Shown here in pieces: positions 48,757-58,857 of a stretch of 64,000 nt of DNA. Under the pieces are notes generated by a model, which was not told where the DNA came from, did not search any database, and saw only the letters and a list, made by a program, of their open reading frames with translations. A program made the translations under genes and the position numbers. Each line of letters begins with the position of its first letter. Position 1 is the stretch's first letter. Source of the stretch: Lewinellaceae bacterium (GTDB lineage Bacteria; Bacteroidota; Bacteroidia; Chitinophagales; Saprospiraceae); NCBI GenBank assembly GCA_016708875.1, contig JADJFA010000016.1, forward strand, positions 41,675 to 105,674, read 5' to 3'.

Positions 48757-49935
48757 TCACAACTCCCCCATCGCCCTTTCCAAATCCTCCCATAGCCAAG
48801 CTGGGTCTTCCAAGCCAATATAAAACCGAACAAACTGCCAGGGCATCGGTGGCGCAGTACGACCGGGGATGTTGTAAAAACCAATGGTAGGGATGATAAG
48901 GCTTTCATGGCCGCCCCAACTAACAGCCATAAGGAAGCGTTCGAGCCGATGCACAAAGGCTTCCATTTTTTCCATCGAATCGGTTTTGAACTGCACCGAA
49001 AAAAGCCCGCCACAACCCCGCATCTGTCGCTTGGCAAGTTCAAGTTGCGGGAAAGAATGATGGAACGGATACCAGATGCGCTCCACTTTTGCGTGTCCGT
49101 CCAGTTTTTCAATAAGCCACTGAGCACTCTCGGAACTTCTTTGCAAACGCAGCGGCAAGGTGCGCAAACCGCGTATCACCAAGGCCGCATCGTGCGGGCC
49201 GAGGATACCGCCAAGGGTCATCAATTCAGATTCAAAGATTTTTTTCACCATCGCCTTGCTGGCACAAAGCACACCCACCACCACATCAGAATGGCCATTG
49301 AGGTACTTGGTACCGCTGTGTACCACCACGTCAATACCAAATGCTGCGGGGTTTTGGTATAGCGGGGAGCAGTAGGAGTTGTCAATAATGGTCACGATAC
49401 CGCGCGATTTGGCAAGCACAGCACAAGCCGTAAGGTCTTGACACTCAAAGGTCATCGTGTTCGGACTTTCGAGATACAGCACCGTGGTATTGGGGCGCAG
49501 CGCGGCTTCTATATTTTGAATATCTGTGCCATCCACAAAAGTGTGCTCCACTCCAAAACGCGACAAAAACTTGCGCAACAATGCCGACGTCCAGGAGTAC
49601 GGGCCTTGCTGGCAAACGATATGGTCGCCTGCTTTTACATTCCCAATCACTGCAGCTGCTACTGCTCCTGCCCCACTGCTAAACACTAGGGCATCCTCCG
49701 TGCCTTCGAGTGCGGCGAGTTTTTTCCGCAGGATTTCTACCGTTGGGTTGTTGCCGCGAGAGTACACATGGTTTTCCAATTCGTCAGAAAAGGCCTCACG
49801 GAAGGCTGCCAAATCCGGAAAAACGAAATTGCTCGACTGAATGACGGGCGGAGAAATGGCCTGAAAATAGTTTTCGCGGTCCTCGCCGAGGTGGGTGAGG
49901 ATATCGGAGAGATGGGGATTGTTCGGATTGTTCAT
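48757..49935 (-). CDS. Cys/Met-metabolism PLP-dependent enzyme (trans-sulfuration family)
   Basis: 392 residues from the ATG at 49935. A cytoplasmic PLP enzyme of the cystathionine gamma-synthase/lyase fold. Motifs are YSRGNNPTVEILRKKLAALEG, SSGAGAVAAAV, LYLESPNTMTFE and the PLP lysine in VVHSGTKYLNGHSDVVVG (about residue 208). The upstream in-frame TTG at 49956 lies inside a CACTTTTG promoter-like box and is rejected. No methionine or cysteine biosynthesis gene is beside it, so lyase, synthase or gamma-elimination activity cannot be chosen. Confidence 0.87.
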   Translation of the reverse strand: MNNPNNPHLSDILTHLGEDRENYFQAISPPVIQSSNFVFPDLAAFREAFSDELENHVYSRGNNPTVEILRKKLAALEGTEDALVFSSGAGAVAAAVIGNVKAGDHIVCQQGPYSWTSALLRKFLSRFGVEHTFVDGTDIQNIEAALRPNTTVLYLESPNTMTFECQDLTACAVLAKSRGIVTIIDNSYCSPLYQNPAAFGIDVVVHSGTKYLNGHSDVVVGVLCASKAMVKKIFESELMTLGGILGPHDAALVIRGLRTLPLRLQRSSESAQWLIEKLDGHAKVERIWYPFHHSFPQLELAKRQMRGCGGLFSVQFKTDSMEKMEAFVHRLERFLMAVSWGGHESLIIPTIGFYNIPGRTAPPMPWQFVRFYIGLEDPAWLWEDLERAMGEL

Positions 49936-49995
49936 GTTTAAAATATTTGGGGACAAAAGTGGGGTTTTTCGGAGAAGTCAGGCCCTCGGCGGGTT

Positions 49996-51134
49996 TTATC
50001 CTTCACCCACAAAACCCTCAAAATTATCCCGGTCCACCACTTCAAAAGTACTTCCCGGGTAGCCATTGGCAAATGCGAGCGGCATTTTTGGGGCTTTTCC
50101 TTGCCATTTGAATTCGTAGGTGCTGAGTTGTCCGTCGTGTTCTTCCAGGTAATCTATCTCCACCTGCTGGAGAGTGCGCCAGAAATAGCGGTTGGGGCGC
50201 AGCCCTTGGGATTGGAGGTGTTTGAGGCGCTCTGCAACCAGAAAATTTTCCCAAAGCCCTCCCTTATCGGCCCTCAAATCTACGGGCTGGTACTGCTGGA
50301 TAATGCTGTTGCGTATACCCACATCGTAGAAAAAAACCTTGTTTTTCTTCCCAATCTCGTTGCGCAAATTGCGACTGAAAGGCGGTAGTCGAAATACGAC
50401 AAAGGATTTTTCCAACAGGTCAATATAGCGCTCCACCGTGGCGGAACTGATCTTCAACGCATTCGCTAATTCATGGTACGACACCAATTGACCCACTTGC
50501 AAAGCCAGCATTTGCAAGAGCCGCACAAGTATATCGGCACGTTTGAGGTTCTCGAATTCAAGAACGTCTTTGTAAAGGTAGCGGCCGCTGAGATTGTCGA
50601 GCAAAGTACGAGCATCTTCTTCAGGCGCAAAAGCTACATCGGGGTAAAGGCCATAGCGGAGCCAAAAATCGAGATGTGCCCGTCGTTCAGCGGGGCTGAA
50701 TGCCTGACTGAGTTCGGCGTAGGAAAAAGGGAAAAGTTCGAAAGTGAGTGCGCGTCCCGTGAGCGGTTCAGCCGAACGATTGGCGAGTTCAAAACTCGAG
50801 GAGCCAGTAGCAATGATTTGAAGCTCCGGGAAAGTGTCGGCCAGCAATTTAAGCACTTCACCAATACCCGGCACTTGTTGGGCTTCGTCTAGCACTACAA
50901 TTTTTTATCGCCCAAAAAGCGTTTAAGCGCAAGGGGTTCGCGCTGGGCAAGCGACGCTTGAACGGACTGTACCTCGCAGTTAAAATAACCGCCGTCAGAT
51001 CCGTGGGATGCAAGAATCGCTTTGGAAAGGGTGGTTTTTCCTACCTGCCGCGCTCCATAGAGGATGATGATTTTGCCTCTGAAAAGCCAGCGTTCAATCT
51101 GCGCCTGTAATTGCCTTTGTATTTTTTTTTGCAC
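49996..51134 (-). CDS. AAA ATPase with DUF4143 domain, one frameshift
   Basis: About 379 residues across two frames joined at about 50895-50905 (FLGDKK-IVVLDEAQQVPG). The N-terminal AAA_14 domain has Walker A LYGARQVGKTTL (about residue 27) and Walker B VVLDEAQQ. The C-terminal DUF4143 domain follows (about residues 200-360: GLWENFLVAERL, YFWRT, VEIDYLEEHDGQ), with a restriction-endonuclease-like Asp/Glu pattern. A winged-helix segment (ANALKISSATVERYIDLLEKSF) lies between them. Such proteins are abundant in Bacteroidota; their cellular role is unknown. The start is a GTG at 51134. Confidence 0.85.
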
Positions 51135-51201
51135 CTAACTTTAAATTTTAAGTATGAATTTTTAAAGTTGAGTTGCAAAATTACAAATAATAAACAATAT
51201 T

Positions 51202-52338
51202 CTAAATATCTGCCGCCAACTGATTCATTAACGGATTCGCATACATTTTCAACAAATACTCCCTGCCCAATCCTTCCTCATCGTTGGTCAATAGTTTGAA
51301 GCGCTCTTCAAAAAATGCCGAAAGCCGCAGTTGTTCCTCCGCTGAATAGTAATTTCGGAACGCATCCGTTTTGGTCAGCAGGTCTTGTGCCACGTAATTT
51401 ATCGGGCGCAGTTTGTAATGCTGGTGAACGCGCTGGTCAATCATTTCGGCCAATAATTCCAGCTGTTTTTTGGAACTTGGGATTGCATCAAAAGCGTCCA
51501 ATTCCGCGTCGATTGGCGCTGAAAAATGGAAATGCACGGCGCCTTTGTAACCTTTCAAACCGAGGAGCATGTGTTGCACGTCTTCTTCAAAGGTTTTTTT
51601 GAAATCAGGGTTAGCGCTTTTGTTCAGGAATTCCTGCGCCATAAGGACATCACATGGGTTGTACTCGTAGGAGATGGAGACAGGCACGACTTTCATTTCC
51701 CGAAAATATGTTTTCAAATCTGTTTTTGCACTCAGACTCAACATTTTAACCAATCCGACCTGGGTGCGGTCGTCGCCGTCTTTGGCGCGGCCTTCGCGCT
51801 GTGCAATCCATACAGAATCAATTTTTTGAGTGATTTGTCGCCAGATATACTCAGACAATTGCACGGAATACCGGTACAACTCCATGGGTGACCCGGTCCT
51901 TTTTACCACGAAACTCTTATTGATGTGGAAAATCAGTTCTGAAATGCGGTGGCGCATCAGGTTGTCGCCGATGGCAATTTGGCTGGTTCGAAACCCGCGC
52001 TCGAAAAGCACCACGTTCAGAAAAGCGGAATCGAGGATTATGTCGCGGTGGTTGGAGATAAACAGGTATTGCGCCGAAGGATCAAGATGCTCTAAACCGC
52101 TGGACGTAAGTTGTGAAATACTGTCCTTCTCGATCACTTTGAACAGCGGGTAGGCGATCTTTTCCTGAAAATCGCGCACAGAGTTTACCTGATCTTTTGC
52201 GCTCAGGATCAGCTCATTAAGTGCTGGAGGCAAAAAGGCTTTCATCCCATGGAGCAGGCTTTGAAATCCGAATAATTCCTGAATGGCCGCCTTGGCTTCT
52301 TCGTCGCTGTAAATAGAAGGCCCCGTTTCGTTCTGCAT
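51202..52338 (-). CDS. Lysophospholipid acyltransferase-family protein
   Basis: 378 residues. An acyltransferase of the PlsC type is indicated by FISNHRDIILDS (NHxxD-like motif at about residues 96-100) and later VWIAQREGRAKDGDDRT, which matches the family's second block. It would transfer an acyl chain to a glycerophospholipid or related acceptor at the inner membrane. The C-terminal roughly 150 residues (INYVAQDLL, FFEERFKLL) are an unrecognised extension. A TACCTTCG box lies 21 bases before the ATG on the minus strand (52360-52367). Confidence 0.8.
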   Translation of the reverse strand: MQNETGPSIYSDEEAKAAIQELFGFQSLLHGMKAFLPPALNELILSAKDQVNSVRDFQEKIAYPLFKVIEKDSISQLTSSGLEHLDPSAQYLFISNHRDIILDSAFLNVVLFERGFRTSQIAIGDNLMRHRISELIFHINKSFVVKRTGSPMELYRYSVQLSEYIWRQITQKIDSVWIAQREGRAKDGDDRTQVGLVKMLSLSAKTDLKTYFREMKVVPVSISYEYNPCDVLMAQEFLNKSANPDFKKTFEEDVQHMLLGLKGYKGAVHFHFSAPIDAELDAFDAIPSSKKQLELLAEMIDQRVHQHYKLRPINYVAQDLLTKTDAFRNYYSAEEQLRLSAFFEERFKLLTNDEEGLGREYLLKMYANPLMNQLAADI

Positions 52339-52359
52339 AATGCAATGGATTTAGGGCGG

Positions 52360-52367
52360 CGAAGGTA
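52360..52367 (-). promoter_or_regulatory. Probable -7 box of the acyltransferase gene
   Basis: On the minus strand this reads TACCTTCG, 21 bases upstream of the ATG at 52338. Confidence 0.45.
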
Positions 52368-52446
52368 AGGATTGATTCGATTGGGACGATTGGGACGATT
52401 ATTCGATTGGGACAATCGAATCAATCGAGCAATCCTCCCAATCGAA
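52368..52446. repeat. ATTCGATTGGGACGATT repeats
   Basis: Tandem ATTCGATTGGGAC-type units and their inverted copies (CAATCGAATCAATC) fill the gap between the acyltransferase gene and the next gene. A similar GATTCGATT run lies near 25440-25480. Confidence 0.6.
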
Positions 52447-53840
52447 TCAATTTTTCACCAGCCCAAGAAAGAACGCCTTCTCCGTCAGCACTTCCTCCTT
52501 TTCGATGGCTACCCGAAGTTCTGCTACTGCTGTTCGATCATTGGGCCGGAGCCGAAGCAGTTTTTCCGCATAACGAATGATATTGAGGTAATTGCTGCGG
52601 TGGTAACCGAGTACACGTTTGCGCTGGATGTAATTGCGCATGGCATCGAGAAGTGATTGCAGGGAGTCGAGTTCGCCCAGGTCGAAGTAGGTTTTCATAA
52701 GGAGCGTTTTGGCGGCGAGGTTGTGGAGCGGGTCGCGGTAATTGGCTTTTTGGAGTAGTTCGAGCACATGATGGTGCTTGCGCTCGGCGTAGGCCAGGCG
52801 GGCGAGGTTGAAACTGAACACGCTTTCGCGATAGCGGCGCGTTCGAGGCGGTTTTGTACTCGTTGATAAAAAACCTGACCCAATCGAGCTCGCCCACATG
52901 GAGGCCAATTGCCACGATATTGTGGTAAGTGAAACGAGAAAGTATGTCTTCCTCCAGAAGATGGTTTTTGGCCAGACCCTCTTTGTAGAGTTCAAGCGCT
53001 TCACGGTAATAGTGGGAATTTCCAGCATTGAGCTTGCGCACACAGTAGTTGATGGCAAGGATGAAAAGTCCGTGGAGTTCTTCGGCAGAAAACCGTTCTC
53101 CATCGTCCAACAGTATTGATTTAAAGCGTTGAAAATGAATTTCTTCTGAAGGAGTTCGAAGCATTCTATAGCAATGGAGGTAGACTGCTATGGCGGGTAA
53201 ACTTGCGAATTCACCCTGTTCGGCGCGTTCCACCAGTTCTTCTTCCCAGCCTTCTTCTGCGTCTGATTTGTACACGGTTTGATGCGCAGCAAGGAGACAT
53301 ACAATCTGAAGCTTTTTGGCGAGAAATGCGGTGTCTACTGATTTGCTGGCGCTGCGCAGGAGCGTCACGTCAGTAGGGTTTTGGGGATATGCAACCTGGT
53401 GGGCTTCCCAATCCAGAAGGTACAAATGTTCGTGATAGCTTGCATTGCGCAAAGGTTGGGCTCTCGATCGTTTTGCTTAGGTTTTTGCGCGCACGTTCAA
53501 ATGCGGCGGTCATTTTACGTTTTCGATAGGCTATAGCAAGTTGGAGTTGTGAACCAGGCTTATTGGAGAGGAGTTCTTTCACTGCAAGATATTGCTCCAA
53601 CAAGCTGTGCAAGTAGCTCATCAGGAGTCGAAGTTTTTGTTCTTCAAAACGGAGGTCTTTCCCAAATACACTGTCCCAAGCACTGGTTTTGGTACTTTCG
53701 CCCCCTGAAATGAGGTGTTCAAAGAGGAGGATCACATCCTGCCGCTGGTTGAAAAAGGGAGATTGTAGAAATTTGCGGACTTCTCGGGTCTCGATGGGAG
53801 AGAAGGAGCGTGTGAGGGTGGTAAGGGTGCTTTTTTCCAT
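52447..53840 (-). CDS. Hypothetical helical-repeat protein, frameshifted (paralogue of 1-988)
   Basis: About 464 residues over three frames, joined near 53452 and 52860. The N-terminus (MEKSTLTTLTRSFSPIETREVRKFLQSPFFN in outline) is followed by helical repeats: FILAINYCVRKLN, FSFNLARLAYAERK, LHNLAAKTLLMKTYFDLGEL and IQRKRVLGYHRSNYLN. The same segments occur in the fragmentary gene at 1-988, showing a family with at least two copies here. It has a soluble, TPR-like look without catalytic motifs. Function unknown. The frame changes are likely sequence errors because homology continues across them. Confidence 0.65.
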
Positions 53841-53858
53841 ACTTGAGGCTCGTCAACA

Positions 53859-53891
53859 AACTTTCCGAAAGTTTTAAACTTTCGGAAAGTT
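53859..53891. repeat. AACTTTCCGAAAGTTT palindrome
   Basis: A perfect palindrome with 16-base arms and a one-base centre lies in the divergent promoter region between the 53840 and 54163 genes. A divergent setting makes termination unlikely; it could be an operator or a mobile repeat. Confidence 0.65.
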
Positions 53892-54162
53892 GAAACAACA
53901 GCAATTTTTTTCGCCCCAAAATTGAAAAATTTTCTGCTTTCATTCGATGAAATTGATTTTAAAAAATTGATTTTCAACCAATAAAATTAAAATTGTTCAA
54001 AAACTATTCTACAAATTTGATTTTTTGATGTTGTAGAAGGAAATAACCTGCCGCACTTTTGTATCGTCAAAAATATCTCTTGACCTTTTTGACAGAGGGC
54101 GCTCCTCTCCCCCGCTTGGTCAAATAACTATCACCTCTTTTTCTTTAAAAAAATCTAATCCT
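53892..54162. other. AT-rich leader region upstream of the T9SS surface protein
   Basis: 271 bases without a supported gene. It contains a CACTTTTG sequence near 54054, a weak match to the -7 consensus about 100 bases before the ATG, and an A-rich stretch just upstream of the start. Confidence 0.35.
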
Positions 54163-56922
54163 ATGGCACATTTTTTCTCATCTCGGATGTGGCGCGCCGC
54201 AATTGTTTTTGCAGCGCTGCTCCTTTTTGCGCCAAAGATCTATTCCCAATGTAATCCAGATATTACACCACCCACAGCCATTTGTGCGCCGACCGTTTTT
54301 GTCTCGCTGCCTGACAATGGACCAGCAGAGATAGATTATTGGGTTTTTGACGCAGGCTCTTTTGACGTCTGCTGTTTGGGCGCGTTTGAATTAAAACGAG
54401 TGACTGACGGTCCTTGCGACAGCGATGCCGACCCAGACAATTATGCAGCCACTGTTACTTTTTGCTGCGCTGATCTGGGTACTCCAGTGGTGGTTTCTAT
54501 GCGCGTAAACGATTGCGCGGGCAACTTCACCGAATGCCAGACCACTGTAACTGTAGAAGATAAAATCAAGCCAACTTGCCCTGGCGATGTCACGGTGTCC
54601 TGCGCAGATTTTGACCCAACCTTGGCTGCATACGGCGCAACGGACAACTGCTGCATTGATGCAGTGAATAACACTGGGATCAACTATTCCTTATTTAATA
54701 ACAATTGCAAAGAAGGGGTTATCTCCCGTTCTTTTACGGTAGCAGACTGTTATGGCAATACGAACTCTTGTTCCCAATTGATTGAAGTAACCTACGAGCA
54801 GGATTACTACGTCAAATTTCCGGACGACCTGATCCTCACTGTAGAAACCTCCAATGGCCAATTCGGTGAGCCAGTTTTCTTTGGCGAGGACTGCGAATTG
54901 ATGGGGGTTTCTTATGAAGATGAGTTTTTCATCAATGGCGCCGATAATGAAATAAGGCAAGAACGGACCTGGACCATCATCAACTGGTGTACCTACAATC
55001 CCGTACTTCCTTTTATTGATGTGCCCAATCCCAATCCTAATGCCTTGCCCGACCACGCTTCCAACCTCCCTGGCCCAACAGTGTCGGAGTTTGGTACAGC
55101 CCCACCTTGGGCACCTACCATTGTAAAAATCAACCCATCTGATCCAACAGCCACTGATTTCTCCACTTTCTGGAACGCAAATGCAAATGCATATCGGTAC
55201 AAACAGATCATAAGGAACAGATTCTTTGTTGGAGTGGAGGGCACTGTTTTCTCAGATACCTCTGCCAACTGTGCCTATGAAGCAGGCGAATCTTTGCTTG
55301 AAGCATGGACTGTAAAAGCCACGGGCTTGGTTTCTGGTGAGGTGGTTGAAATGCTTACAGATGCCAACGGCTACTATTTTGTTTCCCTCTCAGGAGTTGA
55401 TACTGCGGTAAGCATTACACTGGTGGCATCCTCTAATTTTGGGCAAAACTGCCAAACGGAATACATCGTTAATACAATTGTCGCCGAAACCTTGACACAA
55501 GATGTACCCGTTTATCTGGAAGATGGCTGTGCCTTATTGTCTGTAGGCGTTGCCACTCCACGACTTCGCCGTTGTTTCGCCAACCGCTACACTGTTCAAG
55601 CCTGCAACCTCAGCAGCGGAACCGTACCAGATGCTTACACGGAAGTTACGCTCGACCCTCTTTTTGATTTCACCGGCAGTTCTATACCCGGTTCTTTGGT
55701 AAGTGGGAATACCTACTCGTTCCAGTTGGGCGATTTGGGGCCAGGCGAATGCGAATCATTTACCATTGATTTTCTGCTTTCTTGCGAGGCTGAAATAGGT
55801 GCAACCCACTGTTTAGAAGCCCACGTTTTTCCTTACGACGATTGTTCTGAAGGTTCCAACTGGAGCGGCGCCGATGTCGAGGTAAACGCTACCTGCGATG
55901 GCGACTCTGTACGCTTTGTTATTAGCAATGTGGGCAACGGCGACATGACACAAGTCCTTGATTTTGTGGTGGTTGAAGATGTCGTGATGCGCAGTGAAGG
56001 CACATTCCAACTCAATGTCGGCGGAACCTTGAGTTTCAGCCAACCCGCCAACGGAAGCACCTGGCGCCTGGAAGCACAGGAAGAGCCTCAGCACCCTTGG
56101 GGCGGGCCGCAGGCGGTAGCATTGGAAGGCTGTGGCGGATTGAACAATCCTGGCCTTGTCAACCTCTTTCCGCTCAGCGATCCAGATCCATTTGAGGCAC
56201 TGGATTGCCTGGAAAATATCGGTGCGTATGACCCTAATGATAAACAAGGGGTCCCTGAAGGCTATGGCAGCCAACACTACATTAAAGCAAACACCGACCT
56301 TGAATACCTCATCCGTTTCCAAAATACGGGCACGGACACGGCTTTCACAGTCGTTGTGCTTGATACGCTTTCACAGCAGCTCGATGCTGCATCCGTCCGG
56401 GTACAGGTAGCGAGCCATCCGATGGAATTTGCAATGCTGGAAGGAGGAATCCTGCGCTTTACGTTCAATAATATTTTGTTGCCCGACTCGAATGTCAACC
56501 AGGCAGGTTCCAATGGTTTTATCAAATTCCGCATCGCTCAAAAGCCTGATTTGGCGAATGAGACCCTTATTGAAAACAGCGCGGCCATTTACTTTGATTT
56601 CAACGATCCTGTGATCACCAACACCACTTTCCACACGGTAGGGGAGCATTTCGTGACCGTGAGCACCGATGATTTAGAAAACACCGGGCTGCTTCGCGCT
56701 TACCCAAATCCTGCTTCTGATGCCGTGATTTTTGACCTGAAAGAGTGGGCCAATGCTGGAAGATTTGAAATCTTCAACAGTCTGGGTCAAGGGGTTTCAA
56801 GCGAAAGTTTTACCGGAAAACAGTTCCGTTTTGAAAGGAAAAACCTCCCGGCAGGTATTTACCATTTCCAAATTATTTCAAATAACACAAAAACGGCCTC
56901 TGGGAAAATCATGCTAAAGTAA
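54163..56922 (+). CDS. Large secreted cysteine-rich protein with T9SS sorting domain (DUF7619-like)
   Basis: 919 residues. A signal peptide ends in PKIYSQ. An N-terminal half with many paired cysteines (CCLGAF, CCADLG, DNCCIDA, NDCAGNFTECQ) resembles HYR-like modules of Saprospirales surface proteins. A carboxypeptidase-like unit (GVEGTVFSDTSANCAYEAGE) and a CARDB/DUF11-like beta domain follow. A segment like the DUF7619 domain (AYDPNDKQGVPEG, YLIRFQNTGTDTAFTVVVLDTL, ENSAAIYFDFNDPVITN) and a T9SS type-A C-terminus (LRAYPNPASDAVIFDL, AGIYHFQII) complete it. Exported and surface-attached by inference; no enzymatic motif seen. Confidence 0.85.
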   Translation: MAHFFSSRMWRAAIVFAALLLFAPKIYSQCNPDITPPTAICAPTVFVSLPDNGPAEIDYWVFDAGSFDVCCLGAFELKRVTDGPCDSDADPDNYAATVTFCCADLGTPVVVSMRVNDCAGNFTECQTTVTVEDKIKPTCPGDVTVSCADFDPTLAAYGATDNCCIDAVNNTGINYSLFNNNCKEGVISRSFTVADCYGNTNSCSQLIEVTYEQDYYVKFPDDLILTVETSNGQFGEPVFFGEDCELMGVSYEDEFFINGADNEIRQERTWTIINWCTYNPVLPFIDVPNPNPNALPDHASNLPGPTVSEFGTAPPWAPTIVKINPSDPTATDFSTFWNANANAYRYKQIIRNRFFVGVEGTVFSDTSANCAYEAGESLLEAWTVKATGLVSGEVVEMLTDANGYYFVSLSGVDTAVSITLVASSNFGQNCQTEYIVNTIVAETLTQDVPVYLEDGCALLSVGVATPRLRRCFANRYTVQACNLSSGTVPDAYTEVTLDPLFDFTGSSIPGSLVSGNTYSFQLGDLGPGECESFTIDFLLSCEAEIGATHCLEAHVFPYDDCSEGSNWSGADVEVNATCDGDSVRFVISNVGNGDMTQVLDFVVVEDVVMRSEGTFQLNVGGTLSFSQPANGSTWRLEAQEEPQHPWGGPQAVALEGCGGLNNPGLVNLFPLSDPDPFEALDCLENIGAYDPNDKQGVPEGYGSQHYIKANTDLEYLIRFQNTGTDTAFTVVVLDTLSQQLDAASVRVQVASHPMEFAMLEGGILRFTFNNILLPDSNVNQAGSNGFIKFRIAQKPDLANETLIENSAAIYFDFNDPVITNTTFHTVGEHFVTVSTDDLENTGLLRAYPNPASDAVIFDLKEWANAGRFEIFNSLGQGVSSESFTGKQFRFERKNLPAGIYHFQIISNNTKTASGKIMLK

Positions 56923-56958
56923 CATAGAAACGGTAGACACTCTTCCCAGTAATTAACG

Positions 56959-57001
56959 GCCGCTCTGCCCCGAAATGTCGGGGCAGGCGGCTGTTTTTTT
57001 T
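56959..57001 (+). terminator. Rho-independent terminator of the T9SS surface protein gene
   Basis: A GC-rich hairpin (GCCGC...CTGCCCCGA / TCGGGGCAG...GCGGC) at 56959-56991 is followed by a run of eight T residues. Confidence 0.8.
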
Positions 57002-57147
57002 ATTTCAAAAAAGGCGTGAAGCATTTGAAAATCAAGCCTTTGCGTCTTTGGGCTCTGCGGTTTATTTTGCTCGCTCAATTATCCCGCAAGTTTTTCAAGT
57101 AAAAATCGCCCAATGAAAAAAAGGGTTATTTGCCTGAAATTTGTCCA

Positions 57148-57855
57148 ATGAAGAAGGTTATACCATGGTTGCTTTGTTTGGGAGCTCTTCTGAGCACGCA
57201 GGCTTTCGTGCTGTGGCAAGAAAAAAATATCGGACTGACAGTTCATTTTCAACCCGTTTTCCAAGGAGAAAAAATTGTTTTGGATAAGGCATTGCGAATT
57301 TCAGAGAAGGATTCGTTCGCCTTGCACACCCTGCGGTTTTACCTGAGCCATTTTGTTTTTTTGAAAAATGGTACGGTTGTTTTGGAAGAAAAGAACAGCT
57401 ATCACCTGCTGGATGTAGAAAATGAGAACTCCCTGATTTTAACATTTGAGGAAGCACAAAACCTTGATTTTGACCATATACAATTCAATCTCGGTATAGA
57501 CAGTCTGACGCAAATTTCCGGCGCAATGGGCGGCGACCTGGACCCAACCAAAGGAATGTTTTGGACCTGGCAAAGTGGGTATATCAATGTGAAATTGGAA
57601 GGATTCTCAGCAAAATCTCCCGCGCGAAATCATGCATTTCAATTCCATCTTGGTGGGTATTTGGCTCCCTTTCAATCGGTCCAAACGGTCAAATTGAGTG
57701 TCCCCAAAGGGAGAAACCTTCAACTGCAAATGGATCTGGCTCCGTTTTTTGAACAGGTAGATTTGGCAAAAAAACACAGTATCATGTCGCCAGGGGAAGA
57801 GGCGGTGGCATTGTCTCGAATTTTGGCCAATTCATTCAGTATATATGAAAAATAG
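57148..57855 (+). CDS. MbnP-family copper-binding protein
   Basis: 235 residues from the ATG at 57148. A signal peptide (about 1-19) exports it to the periplasm. The beta-rich body has the MbnP landmarks LRFYLSHFVFL, FNLGIDSLTQISGAMGGDLDPTKGMFWTWQSGY (quoted in outline) and FQFHLGG. Known MbnP proteins bind Cu(I) after the partner MbnH oxidises a tryptophan to kynurenine; Trp139 and Trp141 in MFWTWQSG are the obvious candidate sites. Its last codons overlap the start of mbnH by 11 bases, implying coupled translation. No methanobactin precursor is seen nearby. Confidence 0.85.
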   Translation: MKKVIPWLLCLGALLSTQAFVLWQEKNIGLTVHFQPVFQGEKIVLDKALRISEKDSFALHTLRFYLSHFVFLKNGTVVLEEKNSYHLLDVENENSLILTFEEAQNLDFDHIQFNLGIDSLTQISGAMGGDLDPTKGMFWTWQSGYINVKLEGFSAKSPARNHAFQFHLGGYLAPFQSVQTVKLSVPKGRNLQLQMDLAPFFEQVDLAKKHSIMSPGEEAVALSRILANSFSIYEK

Positions 57856-58852
57856 AAAGGGGGCAATTCCGATCATAATACTTTTGGGATCATGGCTGCT
57901 CTTTGTTGCATCCGTGGGCTGGGAGCCGGATCCCATTGCACTTAAAATCCCGAAAAACTGGCCCAAACCCGCGTATGATTTTTCCAAAAACCCACTCACG
58001 AAGCAAGGCATCGAACTGGGCAGAAGGTTGTTTTACGACCCCATTTTGTCGCGAGACAGCACGGTTTCGTGTAGCAATTGCCACCTCTCGTTCACGGCAT
58101 TCACCCATGTGGATCACGCGCTAAGCCACGGGATTGAAGACCGAATTGGCGCCCGAAATTCGCCCGCATTGATGAACCTCGCCTGGGCGAAAAGTTTCAT
58201 GTGGGATGGTGCGGTAAACCACCTTGATTTTCAAGCGCTTGCACCCATTGCACACCCGACGGAAATGGACCACTCGATTGAAAAAGTGGTGCAGAAAATC
58301 AAGACAAAGCCCGGTTATCAAGCCCGCTTTTTTGAGGCTTTTGGAGACAGCGCCGTAACCGGAGAACGACTCTTAAAAGCCCTTGCCCAATTTGAACTGA
58401 CGCTCCTTTCCGCCAATTCAAAATATGACCGAATGATTTTGGGACAAGAAAAATTCACAGAACAAGAGCACAACGGTTACCAACTCTTTCAAAAAAACTG
58501 TGCCTCGTGCCACGCTGAACCACTTTTTACAAGCCATGAATTTGAAAAAAATGGCTTGCCGCTCGACACTTCTTTGAACGATTTTGGAAGAATGAAAATC
58601 ACGAAACTGCCCTCAGACTCGCTTAAATTCAAGGTGCCAACGCTACGCAACATCGAATTCTCTTACCCATATATGCACGATGGCCGCTTCAAAAAACTCC
58701 GGGATGTGCTGAACCATTACACCCAAACAACCGCGCTCGACCGAAAAATCGAGTTGTCGCCCAATGAAAAGGTAGACCTGGTGGCTTTTTTACTGACCTT
58801 GACGGATCGGGAGTTTTTGTTTAATCCGGATTTTTCATTTCCTCGGGATTGA
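57845..58852 (+). CDS. MbnH-like di-haem cytochrome c peroxidase-family enzyme
   Basis: 335 residues. A membrane/signal segment (about residues 8-24) precedes two c-type haem sites: CSNCH at about residue 76 and CASCH at about residue 218. Other CCP/MauG-family segments are RRLFYDPILSRDSTVSC, ARNSPALMNLAW, VPTLRNIEFSYPYMHDGRF and LVAFLLTLTD. In the MbnH branch such enzymes install kynurenine on MbnP. The 11-base overlap with the MbnP gene makes this partnership very likely. Haem attachment would be periplasmic; no cytochrome c maturation genes are in the window. Confidence 0.88.
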   Translation: MKNRKGAIPIIILLGSWLLFVASVGWEPDPIALKIPKNWPKPAYDFSKNPLTKQGIELGRRLFYDPILSRDSTVSCSNCHLSFTAFTHVDHALSHGIEDRIGARNSPALMNLAWAKSFMWDGAVNHLDFQALAPIAHPTEMDHSIEKVVQKIKTKPGYQARFFEAFGDSAVTGERLLKALAQFELTLLSANSKYDRMILGQEKFTEQEHNGYQLFQKNCASCHAEPLFTSHEFEKNGLPLDTSLNDFGRMKITKLPSDSLKFKVPTLRNIEFSYPYMHDGRFKKLRDVLNHYTQTTALDRKIELSPNEKVDLVAFLLTLTDREFLFNPDFSFPRD

Positions 58853-58857
58853 TTAGG

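Noticed and set aside
49936..49956. TTG start adding seven residues to the trans-sulfuration enzyme
   Set aside because: The TTG is part of a CACTTTTG promoter-like sequence, and the ATG at 49935 gives a normal N-terminus.
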